64,000 nt of DNA, from contig NZ_JAEUZA010000009.1 in assembly GCF_016798245.1 (NCBI RefSeq), positions 1-64,000 on the forward strand. Direction: 5' to 3'. Made by a program: the position numbers and the translations under genes. Shown here one piece after another: positions 7,905 through 16,218 of the stretch. Under the pieces are notes generated by a model. The model ran no database searches. It saw nothing but the letters and a program-made list of their open reading frames with translations, and had not been told where the DNA came from. How positions within the stretch are numbered: the stretch's first letter is position 1; the number at the start of each line of letters is the position of its first letter. Source of the DNA: Alkalicoccobacillus gibsonii. Its GTDB lineage: Bacteria; Bacillota; Bacilli; Bacillales; Bacillaceae_D.

Positions 7905-10900
7905 TTAGGCTAATAGTAAAACTGCTGGTACTGATTGTGGATTTGAAAGTCTTATAAGCTGGTATCCAATACCAGAAAGTCCAGTGAATAAACTTGGTTG
8001 TATAAATCCTTTAGGACCATCAACTTGGTAAATCCCCCGTGCTTCTTTCTGCAAAATTAGGTTATATCCCTTTCTTTTAGCTTCTTGCATCAATTGATCA
8101 TCATTTAAATAGATACTACCTTGTATCAATAGTTCTGTGTCTCCAAAGTTTCCGTGACATAGTGAATCATCTGCACTATATCCCTTACCCCTAACATTAT
8201 TTATTGCTTGACGCGCTTCTTGCTCCAGCAATTGATTATTAACAAACTTGGACATAACAATTCTACTTAGTCCTATACCGTTAGATCCATGACACCAATT
8301 ATGTACATACGTGTCCTCTGAATCACGATTATCCTGCCAGGCACCATCATTGACGTTAAAAAGAGATTGATCAAAATTTAGAGCTGCTTCTGCTTCTTCC
8401 ACGTATTTTGACTTTGATGTAAATAAAGATAAACGATACAAAGTCTGAGCAATGCCACTTGTACCATGAGATAGCCCACCCAAATATTTTGCTACCCCAT
8501 TAGACGGCCATGCTTTTCTATCCTGTGCAATTGGATGACTGTGTGCTACAAGGTGTTCACCATAAAGATCAGCGATCTCGAGATATTCTTGATCTCCTGT
8601 CCATTCATAGGCGTTCATTAATAAGTGAGCAACACCTGCAGCCCCCCCAAGATAATCAAATGTTTCATCGTTCTGTACATTATTTCTTAAGCCATTTTTA
8701 ATATCATCGATCTTCCACTTAAACTCTTCACTCCGGAAATTCTTATGAAAATGTATGAGCGGGTATAGAAGAGAATAATCCCCTGAGAAAGCTGAAGTTA
8801 ATCCTCGATTGATGTTCATTGGTGAAATTGCGGCTCGTAATGTTGCTTCTGCGGCTTCTTTGTACCGCTCCTCTTTCGTTTCTTTGTAGAGATATTGAAA
8901 GAAGAAAGATATTCCTCCTAATCCTTCATAAAGCCCTTGTGCTGCCGGGGCTACTGTCCAGTCTTCCCCACTTGGTACTAAACAAAGTAGAGACGCTGAT
9001 AACTTCCCTTTAATGTTTGAATAGCGAAGTTTGCTTAAAATTTCATCACCAATTAATTTAGCCTCTGATAAAAACTGATCTTCTACTTTTTCTGGTACGA
9101 GCTTTTCATCCCAATTGATCTGAGAAGACGTTTCTTCTTTCACACCTGCTATAGATGTTCTAATCCAATCAAGTTGAGTTTTTAATTCGTCTTCATTGAA
9201 TTTTTCTATTCTTTCAATCACAAGTGCATATCCACTTTGAGCGAAGACGTTTGGAATCCTTTTCCCGTTACTCGCAAAGAGGTCTGTTGAATCTGCCTTC
9301 GAGTTAAAGAACGGTATATCTCCTTCTATTAAGTCAGCAATTTCATAAGGGACGATTCGTTTGTCCATATACGGATAAAACCATAAACGATCGAATAAAT
9401 TTTCTAAATACAAAGCATCTCTCATGTAATCTGGATGGCTAGATTCGTTCAGGAAGTTAAAATATTGTTGGGTTGCTCGTGCAACTACACGAATTTTTTC
9501 GCCTTTAAACTCTTCAAGAGGCCCATTTGTCTTTAAAATTTCTTCTTTATGATCCATAAAGAATCTAAATATGTCCTCAAAACCAGTTAAAATGTCCTCT
9601 ACATAATCCTTAGAGTTAATGACTTCATCATTTAACTTCGTTAGATTATTAGCCCCATAAAATTTACTTGATTGCATCGTATACTTCATATCATCTGTCA
9701 TATTACTTTCGAGTTGTAACACTTTGAAAGGCAGGTCTTGTTCCTTTCCATTTAGAGCACTAAGATCAACGCCCTTCCCTTCAGCGTTCTTAAACATAGC
9801 AAAAGGTAATAATCCGGTTCCGACAACTGAGTTAGCTTGTTCATATTTTAAATCGACTTCGACCGACTCTGGTAAATCTAATTTCGGACTCTGATGGAAT
9901 AGTGTCTCGTGGTCAATAATAAAAGGAGTATCACCACTGGCTATAATATTTTCTAAGTGAAAGTCTGCACCTTTTATTGAATGCATTAGGCCTAATAATA
10001 CCCCGAAACGTCTGAAGTAATCTTTTACTTCTTCTTCAGAATTACAACTCTTGTAAGGCACGCATTCTTCCCATCCATGTGTTTCGAAATCAAGTATCTT
10101 ATAAGGTTTTAGTGTTGGAAATTCTGCTCTATCTGCAATCCACTGTAATAAGTTATGGTATTTAATTGAGATTGATAGCCCTTTTGGTTTATATATAATC
10201 GTTTTACCATCATCAAAGACAAATCTACCAACTGTCTTTCCTTTTTGGTGAGTATCACCAAGACCAAATTCAATTGCTTCCAACTTATTATTCTTTAGAT
10301 TAAATGTTTTTGACATCTCTTTAAAATCATGAGCATATCTTCTTAAAGCAATTTCTGTGTTTTCAAGGAAAAATTCACTACGAAGTGTAAGAATTCTGCA
10401 TAACGTTGCATATTCTTCATAAAACTTTAAGAGTTCAGACGAATTTAAGGCTTTCTCGCGGATAAATGATTGAAATCTTTCTTCTCCTGTTTCACCATAA
10501 AGTTCATCTTTTAATTTAGATATGTGCATCTCTAAAACAATTGATCTGGAAGCTTGGGTCAACAACTGGCTTCCAATTGCGTATAGAAATGTCTCTTTAA
10601 GTCTATCTTTGTTTACCTTAAGCTTTGCATGAATGCTTTCAAACATTTTATCAAGCCTATCTGAGATATACACTAGAAATGGATGAATAAAGAATCCTAA
10701 ATCTAAAGGCTGGTCGGTGTCTACTTTCATCTCAGAAAGCTTGAATCCTTCAGCTAATAAAGAAGTATTCATTTTTGTCTTTAATAAAGACTGGAGTTCG
10801 TTAACTTGTTCATCTGTTAGTTTTAATTCCTCTAAGGGAATAATTCCTTCACCAAAAATATTTTCGGTTAAACCCATATTCTTTAATTTTATTTGGAACA

Positions 10901-11051
10901 TCGAATCTGAGTTCATAGAGACTCGACTGCGCCATTTAGTGATGGCGTGAGTTGAGTCAAATTCTTGATTATCTAATACTTCTCTTCTTTCATGGCTAAA
11001 TAATGCATGGACCGATTCTTCAAAATTAAGTTGTTTTTTAACTTTTTTCAT
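7905..11051 (-). CDS. lanM: Class II lanthionine synthetase LanM
   Basis: A 1048-residue bifunctional enzyme that phosphorylates and dehydrates Ser/Thr of the precursor cores and then joins them to Cys. The N-terminal dehydratase (DUF4135, about 100-620) has the kinase-like KPKG Lys and the loop DFHLENII (about 362) with IIDHETLF after it. The C-terminal LanC-like cyclase (about 690-1040) keeps the zinc ligands in WCHGSNG (Cys about 919) and LCHGNFG (Cys and His about 964). The start has AAGGAG 7 nt upstream. It follows two precursor genes, separated by two hairpins that may set the enzyme to substrate ratio. As the only LanM seen, it probably serves the distant precursors too. Confidence 0.95.
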   Translation of the reverse strand: MKKVKKQLNFEESVHALFSHERREVLDNQEFDSTHAITKWRSRVSMNSDSMFQIKLKNMGLTENIFGEGIIPLEELKLTDEQVNELQSLLKTKMNTSLLAEGFKLSEMKVDTDQPLDLGFFIHPFLVYISDRLDKMFESIHAKLKVNKDRLKETFLYAIGSQLLTQASRSIVLEMHISKLKDELYGETGEERFQSFIREKALNSSELLKFYEEYATLCRILTLRSEFFLENTEIALRRYAHDFKEMSKTFNLKNNKLEAIEFGLGDTHQKGKTVGRFVFDDGKTIIYKPKGLSISIKYHNLLQWIADRAEFPTLKPYKILDFETHGWEECVPYKSCNSEEEVKDYFRRFGVLLGLMHSIKGADFHLENIIASGDTPFIIDHETLFHQSPKLDLPESVEVDLKYEQANSVVGTGLLPFAMFKNAEGKGVDLSALNGKEQDLPFKVLQLESNMTDDMKYTMQSSKFYGANNLTKLNDEVINSKDYVEDILTGFEDIFRFFMDHKEEILKTNGPLEEFKGEKIRVVARATQQYFNFLNESSHPDYMRDALYLENLFDRLWFYPYMDKRIVPYEIADLIEGDIPFFNSKADSTDLFASNGKRIPNVFAQSGYALVIERIEKFNEDELKTQLDWIRTSIAGVKEETSSQINWDEKLVPEKVEDQFLSEAKLIGDEILSKLRYSNIKGKLSASLLCLVPSGEDWTVAPAAQGLYEGLGGISFFFQYLYKETKEERYKEAAEATLRAAISPMNINRGLTSAFSGDYSLLYPLIHFHKNFRSEEFKWKIDDIKNGLRNNVQNDETFDYLGGAAGVAHLLMNAYEWTGDQEYLEIADLYGEHLVAHSHPIAQDRKAWPSNGVAKYLGGLSHGTSGIAQTLYRLSLFTSKSKYVEEAEAALNFDQSLFNVNDGAWQDNRDSEDTYVHNWCHGSNGIGLSRIVMSKFVNNQLLEQEARQAINNVRGKGYSADDSLCHGNFGDTELLIQGSIYLNDDQLMQEAKRKGYNLILQKEARGIYQVDGPKGFIQPSLFTGLSGIGYQLIRLSNPQSVPAVLLLA

Positions 11052-11067
11052 GTCCTCACTCCTTATT

Positions 11068-11117
11068 AATAGAATTGAGAATGTCTAGGATCTTTCATAG
11101 ACATTCTCAATTCTATT
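11068..11117. repeat. Perfect 20-bp inverted repeat before lanM
   Basis: Arms 11068-11087 and 11098-11117 (AATAGAATTGAGAATGTCTA and its exact complement, 10-nt loop). There is no T-run on the minus strand, so it looks like a readthrough, stabilising or processing hairpin between lanA and lanM. The lanM ribosome site begins a few bases after it. Confidence 0.8.
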
Positions 11118-11127
11118 CAATTGTATG

Positions 11128-11160
11128 AACAGTAGTGGAACCCTTGATTCCACTACTGTT
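11128..11160. repeat. Perfect 13-bp inverted repeat after lanA
   Basis: Arms AACAGTAGTGGAA and its complement with a 7-nt loop, 7 nt after the lanA stop at 11168. It could be a partial terminator that limits transcription into lanM or protects the short lanA mRNA. Confidence 0.75.
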
Positions 11161-11167
11161 ATGTAAT

Positions 11168-11383
11168 TTAGCAAAATTTGATAGAAAATAGCATACCGGT
11201 AGCAATAGCCGCTGCACACGCAGGTGTTGTCTCAGGAGCAACATCAGAAGCTCCTTGTACTTCAGATAATTCTTCAAGAGTTAGTTCATTAAATGGCTTT
11301 CCAGAAGGATGGGGTTGTACTTTTTGAATCGCCTCACGAATTTCTGGATTTTTCCACGCGTCAATAATTTGTTTGTTAGTCAT
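11168..11383 (-). CDS. lanA: Class II lanthipeptide precursor
   Basis: A 71-residue prepeptide. Its leader differs most from the others (MTNKQIIDAWKNPEIREA, ELTLEELSEVQGA), followed by SDVAPE and a core TTPACAAAIATGMLFSIKFC that ends exactly at Cys. Ring options are Thr1/Thr2 to Cys5 and Ser16 to Cys20. GGAGG lies 8 nt before the ATG. It is the second precursor of the lanM operon, 31 nt after the one at 11415, and is followed by two hairpins. Confidence 0.92.
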   Translation of the reverse strand: MTNKQIIDAWKNPEIREAIQKVQPHPSGKPFNELTLEELSEVQGASDVAPETTPACAAAIATGMLFSIKFC

Positions 11384-11414
11384 TTGTCATACCTCCAATA
11401 ATTTTTTAAGTTTA

Positions 11415-11627
11415 TTATCCTCTGCAATGTTTAACCGAAAAGACGATGGTTGCTCCTACTGAATAGGCAACACATAATGGCGTTGTTTCAGGATTCACAT
11501 CCGAAGCCCCTTGAATTCCTGCCAATTCTTCCGGTGATAGTTCGTTTAACGTTTTTCCTACTGGGCTTTCTACCTTCCCGTGGTTTTCAGGATTTTTGAG
11601 CGCTTTAATTTGTTCTTCTTTTGACAT
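11415..11627 (-). CDS. lanA: Class II lanthipeptide precursor
   Basis: A 70-residue prepeptide: leader MSKEEQIKALKNPE, NELSPEELAGIQGA, then SDVNPE and a core starting TTPLC and ending FSVKHCRG. As in the other complete precursors, Cys5 and a C-terminal Ser-x-Lys-x-Cys can each form a ring. The ATG of MSKEE is preferred (AGGGG 9 nt upstream, same layout as the other copies); an ATG three codons upstream exists. It is the first gene of the lanM operon and divergent from the HTH-TPR gene at 11831. Confidence 0.92.
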   Translation of the reverse strand: MSKEEQIKALKNPENHGKVESPVGKTLNELSPEELAGIQGASDVNPETTPLCVAYSVGATIVFSVKHCRG

Positions 11628-11708
11628 TAAGTTCATCCCCTAATCATTTAAATTTTTGATTGTGCTTACTTGCTAACTGAATAATATAACGAATCTTAAT
11701 ACTCGAAT

Positions 11709-11730
11709 ACTTCGCAAAATGGCGGAATGT
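11709..11730 (-). promoter_or_regulatory. Shared ACTTCGCAAA motif upstream of precursor
   Basis: The plus strand reads ACTTCGCAAAATGGCGGAAT. It lies 81 bp before the precursor start and 100 bp before the divergent regulator gene, so the regulator could bind here and also control itself. Confidence 0.6.
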
Positions 11731-11830
11731 TGTATAATTGAGATATTATTATCTATAATTACGTTTTTTTTACTGTAATAGGTGAATTTCTACTTTTCAG
11801 ATGAAGCCTTGCTAAACTGAGACGAAGAGA

Positions 11831-13090
11831 GTGAAGAACTTGGAGATCGGAGAAAGAATACGCCAAATACGCATTCATCAGGGATTAACTCAAACTGAAT
11901 TAATTAAGGGTATTTGTTCAAATACATATATTAGTAAGATAGAGAGCGGTAAAACGAAACCGTCTTATTCTTTTATACTAAAAGTAGCAAAGGTCTTAAA
12001 TGTAGAGCCAGAGTTTTTGATTAACATGGATAGAACCAATATAGAACCAGAAATTAATAGGATATATAACGATTATTTTGAAAAAGAAAACATTAATCCA
12101 CAGGATTTATCATTCTTAAAACTGCATACTAAAGAAACCCATTCTAATTCCTCACTAATTAAGATCTTCTATGTATTGATTTCTTACCATATAAACTCAG
12201 ATATTATCGAGGCTAAACCATTCGTAGAACAAGCAAAAAATATCATCTCACATAATCTAACAGGATCTGATAGTGAGTTATCTAACTACTTTAATAGTCT
12301 TTCTAAGTACTTTCATTTCACAAAAAATTATACAGAAGCTTTGCTGTATGCAGATCTACATCTCCGATCTTTACCGACAGATGATGATCAACTTCGTGAA
12401 GCTAAAGCCTATTTCAACTTAGCTTCAATTCGTACGAAAATGGATGAGGACTTAGAGCTTGCTAGGATATATAGTAAAAAAGCTCTGCATATTTTTAAAA
12501 GAGAAAATTTTAAATTGGGTATCGGATTTACATTAACAGAACTAGCCATACAATATCATCGAAATGGTTTATATACTGAGGCCCTTGAGGTATTAGACGA
12601 ATTAAAACTTTTTTCTCTTGATTACAGAGAAGAGTTTTATAAGCCAATCTTAGAATATAACTATGGCAGAGTTTATCATAAGTTAGAAAAATACGACCAA
12701 GCCATTAAACATTACTTTAATAGCATACGAATTGACGAATTATCGGGAGAAGAAAATACAATCTATGCAATTAAGTGTCTTGCTGAGATAAGTATCGAAC
12801 AAAAAAAATGGGAAGAAGCTAATGATTATCTGGAAAATGGGTTTTCTTTAACAAGTAAATTCCACCTTCCAAATATGCACATCCATCTTCTTCATTTACG
12901 TTCTCAAATTTACAAAACAAGGTTCGATTTCTCTTCGTATGAGAAGGAAATGCAACAAGCTGTTCAATTAGCACAAGAAGGTAAATATCCCTTACTAATC
13001 AAGGAAGTCAGTATAGAACTAGCAGATCATTATAATGAAGCTCGCGCGTATAAAATGGCTGCTAAATATTATAAAATCGCCCTTAGTTGA
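11831..13090 (+). CDS. HTH-TPR transcriptional regulator (RRNPP/PlcR-NprR type)
   Basis: A 419-residue protein. The N-terminal Xre HTH (about 5-60, GERIRQIRIHQGLTQTEL ... YISKIESGKTKPS) is followed by about 350 residues of helical TPR-like repeats (for example ALLYADLHLRSLP, AREYSKKAL-type helices, QAIKHYFNSIRI). This is the plan of regulators that bind an imported peptide in the TPR domain. The frame opens with GTG; a TTG three codons on (MEIGERIRQ) is an alternative. Divergent from the lanA operon with the shared ACTTCGCAAA motif between them, it is the best candidate controller of all precursor loci. A peptide partner could be the secreted peptide at 3346; that is inference. Confidence 0.85.
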   Translation: MKNLEIGERIRQIRIHQGLTQTELIKGICSNTYISKIESGKTKPSYSFILKVAKVLNVEPEFLINMDRTNIEPEINRIYNDYFEKENINPQDLSFLKLHTKETHSNSSLIKIFYVLISYHINSDIIEAKPFVEQAKNIISHNLTGSDSELSNYFNSLSKYFHFTKNYTEALLYADLHLRSLPTDDDQLREAKAYFNLASIRTKMDEDLELARIYSKKALHIFKRENFKLGIGFTLTELAIQYHRNGLYTEALEVLDELKLFSLDYREEFYKPILEYNYGRVYHKLEKYDQAIKHYFNSIRIDELSGEENTIYAIKCLAEISIEQKKWEEANDYLENGFSLTSKFHLPNMHIHLLHLRSQIYKTRFDFSSYEKEMQQAVQLAQEGKYPLLIKEVSIELADHYNEARAYKMAAKYYKIALS

Positions 13091-13129
13091 ATACAATGAA
13101 CACTTTAGTTTTTAAAGAACATAAACAAG

Positions 13130-13166
13130 AGGCAGGCACTTCTTAAGTGGAAGTGCCTGCCTTTTT
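13130..13166 (+). terminator. Terminator after HTH-TPR regulator
   Basis: A perfect 13-bp stem (AGGCAGGCACTTC, 7-nt loop) followed by TTTTT on the plus strand, 40 nt after the regulator stop. Confidence 0.9.
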
Positions 13167-13193
13167 ATAAAATGTAAACAAACTAAACCCCAA

Positions 13194-13484
13194 TCATTTA
13201 CCTTGTTTCTTTTCTTCTTCAATAGCTGTTATCTTAGCTAACTGGTCAATAAAATATTGTTGATCTCGCTCACTTAAATCCGCGACCATTGCATTTATCA
13301 TCTTCTCAATCAGTTCGTATTGCTTATAAGGTAATACATTTTGTAGAGCTTTTAAACGATAAAAAACATTATCAGGAAGTTTGATATTGCGTCTAAAATG
13401 TAAAGTTGACTTTTCTTCTTTTCGTTGAGGATTTTTCAGAGAATTTGAAGTAGATTTGACTTCATACGGTTGATCTTGTGCCAT
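13194..13484 (-). CDS. Small plasmid protein, possible RHH/DUF5388-like
   Basis: A 96-residue, charged protein. The N-terminal 35 residues are polar. The rest reads like a strand then helices: LHFRRNIKLPDNVFYRLKAL, YELIEKMINAMVADLS, DQQYFIDQL. This resembles small DNA-binding partners of plasmid replication or partition (DUF5388-like), but the match is by eye only. Start: ATG with a GAGGTG site 8 nt upstream. It is transcribed alone, away from the pseudogene scraps at 13.6-13.9 kb. Confidence 0.65.
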   Translation of the reverse strand: MAQDQPYEVKSTSNSLKNPQRKEEKSTLHFRRNIKLPDNVFYRLKALQNVLPYKQYELIEKMINAMVADLSERDQQYFIDQLAKITAIEEEKKQGK

Positions 13485-13571
13485 GTTATTTCACCTCGAA
13501 TATAATTAGCTGGTTTATTTAACTGCTAACTCATTAAACATACTTAATTATTAAAATACCATAACCAAACA

Positions 13572-13791
13572 TTATTTATCATTCCTTTCTTGTTTATATT
13601 TATCGATAATTAGTTTTGCTTCTTCCAAATTAATTCGATCATCTATTGATAGTTTTTTGATAAATTGAATAAATTCCTCATTATCTACAGAATCATTTAA
13701 CTTTATTTTCTCAATTAATCTATCTAACTTAATTCTCACCGTGGGATAAGAGACCTCATATATCTTAGCGATTTCTTTTAAAGATCCCGAA
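13572..13791 (-). pseudogene. 3' remnant of a DUF2089-like regulator gene
   Basis: An open frame without a start encodes GSLKEIAKIYEVSYPTVR then KLDRLIEKI and an acidic helical tail ending KQERNDK. This matches the HTH part of DUF2089-type regulators, whose zinc-ribbon N-terminus should precede it but is missing. The coding match stops at about 13791, next to a plus-strand gene scrap, so the gene was cut by a rearrangement. Confidence 0.6.
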
Positions 13792-13796
13792 TTCGT

Positions 13797-13913
13797 AATG
13801 AACTTTTACTTGGTTTGGCATTTCTTATTTCAGGATGGATCACTGGCAGAAAAACCCTTTCTGAACGAAGGAAAAAAGAATTAAATAAAATGGAAACACT
13901 TGATATAAGGTAA
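13797..13913 (+). pseudogene. 3' remnant of a small membrane-protein gene
   Basis: An open frame without a start: a hydrophobic stretch ELLLGLAFLISGWITG followed by a charged tail RKTLSERRKKELNKME and a stop. It begins at the same point where the minus-strand scrap ends, which marks a recombination junction near 13.79 kb. The original gene is not recognised. Confidence 0.45.
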
Positions 13914-13971
13914 ACTTTTCTCTTGCTTTTCTTTCTATATAAAGTATACCATTTTAAAAAAATAGAGTAAA

Positions 13972-13990
13972 GGGATAAATGGGATAAAAT
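13972..13990 (+). repeat. 9-bp repeat array (GGGATAAAT x2)
   Basis: GGGATAAATGGGATAAAAT: two 9-bp units in tandem. It belongs to the same family as 15550, 16006, 24882 and 27453. Confidence 0.6.
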
Positions 13991-14115
13991 TTATTGATTT
14001 TAAATGACTATGTCTTTATAATAGAGATAACAAATTACTAATAAATTCGCCATTTATAAAGTTAAAAACTGATTATATGCGAAGAAAATACGACCAAAAA
14101 AAAGGGGCAGGTTGA

Positions 14116-14277
14116 ATGGGTTATTTGTATGTCTTTTTTATGGTTTTTATAGTTGTTTTTGTTTTAAATGGAATTCTTGATTTGATCTTTAAGACAGGAA
14201 CTAATATAAAGCGGTGGTTTCTAGCTTCTTTAATAATTTCATTAATCTCTACATTTTTTGCTTTATTGATTTCATAA
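14116..14277 (+). CDS. Small membrane protein, 53 aa
   Basis: Two hydrophobic helices (about 3-22 and 33-52) with a short basic loop (KTGTNIKRW) between them. A purine-rich AGGGGCAGG site precedes the ATG and a terminator follows 9 nt after the stop. It converges on the secreted-protein genes at 14316/14784. Function unknown; small membrane genes also accompany the secreted proteins at 20463 and 25657. Confidence 0.65.
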   Translation: MGYLYVFFMVFIVVFVLNGILDLIFKTGTNIKRWFLASLIISLISTFFALLIS

Positions 14278-14282
14278 ATTAG

Positions 14283-14312
14283 AAAAACCGATGTATGTTT
14301 ACATCGGTTTTT
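14283..14312. terminator. Bidirectional terminator
   Basis: A perfect 12-bp stem (AAAAACCGATGT, 6-nt loop) with T-runs on both strands, between the converging genes at 14116 and 14316. Confidence 0.9.
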
Positions 14313-14315
14313 TCA

Positions 14316-14771
14316 TCAATCTAACCCAGTCACACTACCCGAGTATTTAGTTTGTTTTTGTTTTACTAATGGAGGTTTATCGTATCCAGTAACTTCATTA
14401 GTATCCGCAACTCTAAGTCGATAATCACCTGTACCTTTATTGACGGTAAATGAGACTTGCGTTTTATTAGTTAGTTTTTTTGTTTCAACTGTTGACCACC
14501 ATAAACCGTTGTCTTTTTGTAATTGAACATTTAACTCATTCTTCTTACCTTTGTTTATTACCCAATCATCCACCTTAATTTTCACTTGTACTTTAGGCTT
14601 AGAAGAATAGAAATGGTGAAATTTTGGAGAAGGCATTCTATCAGTTGCAGAGCTAGTAGTTCCAGTGAAATTAGTAATATGCACATTGGCTTCGGCCATA
14701 TGTGAGAATGCACCAATAAAGAGCGAAAGGACAAAAACTGAAACTAATATTTTTGCAATAAAATTTTTCAT
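14316..14771 (-). CDS. Secreted protein, 151 aa, unknown
   Basis: A signal peptide (about 1-28, ILVSVFVLSLFIGAFSHMAEA) is followed by about 120 residues that look all-beta and rich in Lys, Thr and Asn (VQVKIKVDDWVIN, TQVSFTVNKGTGDYRLRV). It has no Cys. It lies 12 nt downstream of the secreted-protein gene at 14784 and is probably cotranscribed. No family recognised; a secreted toxin, immunity or surface protein are all possible. Confidence 0.75.
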   Translation of the reverse strand: MKNFIAKILVSVFVLSLFIGAFSHMAEANVHITNFTGTTSSATDRMPSPKFHHFYSSKPKVQVKIKVDDWVINKGKKNELNVQLQKDNGLWWSTVETKKLTNKTQVSFTVNKGTGDYRLRVADTNEVTGYDKPPLVKQKQTKYSGSVTGLD

Positions 14772-14783
14772 TATATCTCCTTA

Positions 14784-15392
14784 TCAACTAGTAATTTTTG
14801 CTTCAACAATCTTATAACTCTTGGTAGGAGCAAATACATCAACCATTAGTGTTGTGTAGTAGCCTTTAAAGTATTTCGCAGCCTTAAAAGAACCTTGACT
14901 AGTTACTCGCGCAATTTTCGCGCCGCTACCAACAGTTCCATCCATTCCAGTCACCCATGTTGTAGAAGATCTATCATACATTTTCCCCGTTAAATCAGCT
15001 TTATAAGATACAGCCGTCAATTTATCTTTATTGTAGGAAAACTTGCCACTAACTGCATGAGTGAAGTTAAAACCCTTTGTGTTAGAAACATAAGCTTGAT
15101 AACTTGTTGAACCAACTGATTGAATTCCAAACCCATTAGTGGAAGGTGCTTCAGAAAATACTAATTCAAGATTTTCAGAAGATAAATTAACTTCATTTTC
15201 TCCTTTAGCCAATTGCTCGTTGGCTTGTTCTACTAGTACTTGCAACTCTTCGTTTAGAGACTCGACCTCTTCATCAGTCAAGAAACCATCAATATTTTGG
15301 TCTGTACTTGCAGCTGCATGGTTACTAGTTGCGAAAAAAGAAAATGAAATTACTAAAACACTCAACAACCAAAAAAAGTTTAACTTTTTCAA
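14784..15392 (-). CDS. Secreted protein, 202 aa, unknown
   Basis: The preferred start is a TTG (MKKLNFFWLL) with GGAGGG 9 nt upstream; the longer ATG frame begins before that site. A signal peptide to about residue 29 (SNHAAAS) precedes an acidic helical segment (about 35-70, LTDEEVESLNEELQVLVEQ) and a C-terminal all-beta domain rich in Ser/Thr/Tyr/Gly. The layout of signal, acidic helical propart and beta domain recurs in the protein at 25657. Forms an operon with 14316. Function unknown. Confidence 0.75.
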   Translation of the reverse strand: MKKLNFFWLLSVLVISFSFFATSNHAAASTDQNIDGFLTDEEVESLNEELQVLVEQANEQLAKGENEVNLSSENLELVFSEAPSTNGFGIQSVGSTSYQAYVSNTKGFNFTHAVSGKFSYNKDKLTAVSYKADLTGKMYDRSSTTWVTGMDGTVGSGAKIARVTSQGSFKAAKYFKGYYTTLMVDVFAPTKSYKIVEAKITS

Positions 15393-15549
15393 TCCAGTAA
15401 TCCCTCCGATATTCAATTTTTTGTAAACTACTTACAAGATTTATTATATATTCATAGTTTTGTTTTACAAGGTTTTTCAATCGTCAAATATCCTTAATAT
15501 AATACAAATTTTTACATAGATAAGTTTGTATTATTGTTAAAGGAAAATA

Positions 15550-15594
15550 GGGATAAATAAATCAAACGGGATAAACAAGATAAGTGGGATAAGT
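15550..15594 (+). repeat. 9-bp repeat array, five units
   Basis: GGGATAA at 15550, 15568 and 15586 (18 bp apart), with a weaker AAGATAA at 15577 in the same 9-bp register. Lies about 160 bp upstream of the secreted-protein operon start. Confidence 0.65.
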
Positions 15595-15632
15595 AATTTG
15601 ATTTTAAGTCTTTTAATTATAGACAACAAAGA

Positions 15633-15765
15633 ACCAACATACATGGCCGTGTATGTTGGTGAATCGAGATTGTTACATGTAAGACAATCTTTTTTAATTT
15701 GTTGTTCAGAATGATAAGAGATCATCTGTGCGTTATCTATGAGTGAGATCATAGATAACATTTTT
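15633..15765 (+). other. Cluster of three consecutive hairpins
   Basis: Hairpin 1: 11-bp stem ACCAACATACA (15633-15660). Hairpin 2: 7-bp stem AGATTGT followed by TTTTTT (15667-15695). Hairpin 3: 11-bp stem GTTATCTATGA followed by ATTTTTT (15732-15766). The T-runs are on the plus strand. No credible gene overlaps. It may be a short terminated RNA or stacked terminators. The rest of 15393-16098 is AT-rich without a gene. Confidence 0.5.
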
Positions 15766-16005
15766 TATTTTCTTATATAAGTTAAGAATGAAAGTCCTAA
15801 ATTTAACGCTCCTATCACGACTCCTAAGAATGATAGATATTCACTAAGTGTTACCTGGGAACTTTCACAAACGAAGGGTAAGTAAATCCCAATTACAATA
15901 TTACACAGGAAAAGTTTTCAGTCGCCTTAAATACAACAAGATAATTAAAATAATGAAAGAAGCCACTTAATTTTGCTAAGATTAACTAAATTTAATTTAT
16001 TAAAT

Positions 16006-16023
16006 GGGATGCTTGGGATAAAA
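16006..16023 (+). repeat. 9-bp repeat pair
   Basis: GGGATGCTT then GGGATAAAA, two units of the 9-bp family. A small inverted repeat (AAACCATTCAA, 16059-16083) follows. Confidence 0.5.
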
Positions 16024-16098
16024 ATCAGGGCTATGAGTAAGTAGTAAAACCAAAAATAAAACCATTCAATTGTTGAATGGTTTAAGAGTTAACTAGTT

Positions 16099-16181
16099 AC
16101 ACGTAAGTGCCCTTAGAGTTGGCCTTGCGGCGTGAACACAGCTGCGTTCTCAAATCTCTCACTGGACTTATCCTTACGTGT
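16099..16181 (-). ncRNA. Structured RNA, copy B, downstream of DUF3800 gene
   Basis: An 83-nt unit closed by a perfect 9-bp helix (ACACGTAAG/CTTACGTGT). Inside are helix P2 (AGAG/CTCT), hairpin P3 (GAACGC-AGCT-GTGTTC, with a G-U pair only if read from the minus strand) and hairpin P4 GCC-GCAA-GGC. It shares TAAGTCCAGTG and CTAAGGG blocks with copy A exactly 120 bp away. Several 'DUF3800' RNA motifs have been reported next to such genes, so this may belong to one of them. Confidence 0.6.
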
Positions 16182-16218
16182 TGTGTTGTTATTCAGAACA
16201 AAAATTTTCGCGCGCTTT

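Noticed and set aside
15537-15761. A 74-codon minus-strand ORF
   Set aside because: It lies across three hairpins and the 9-bp repeats, has no ribosome site, and its hydrophobic end is a translation of AT-rich repeats.
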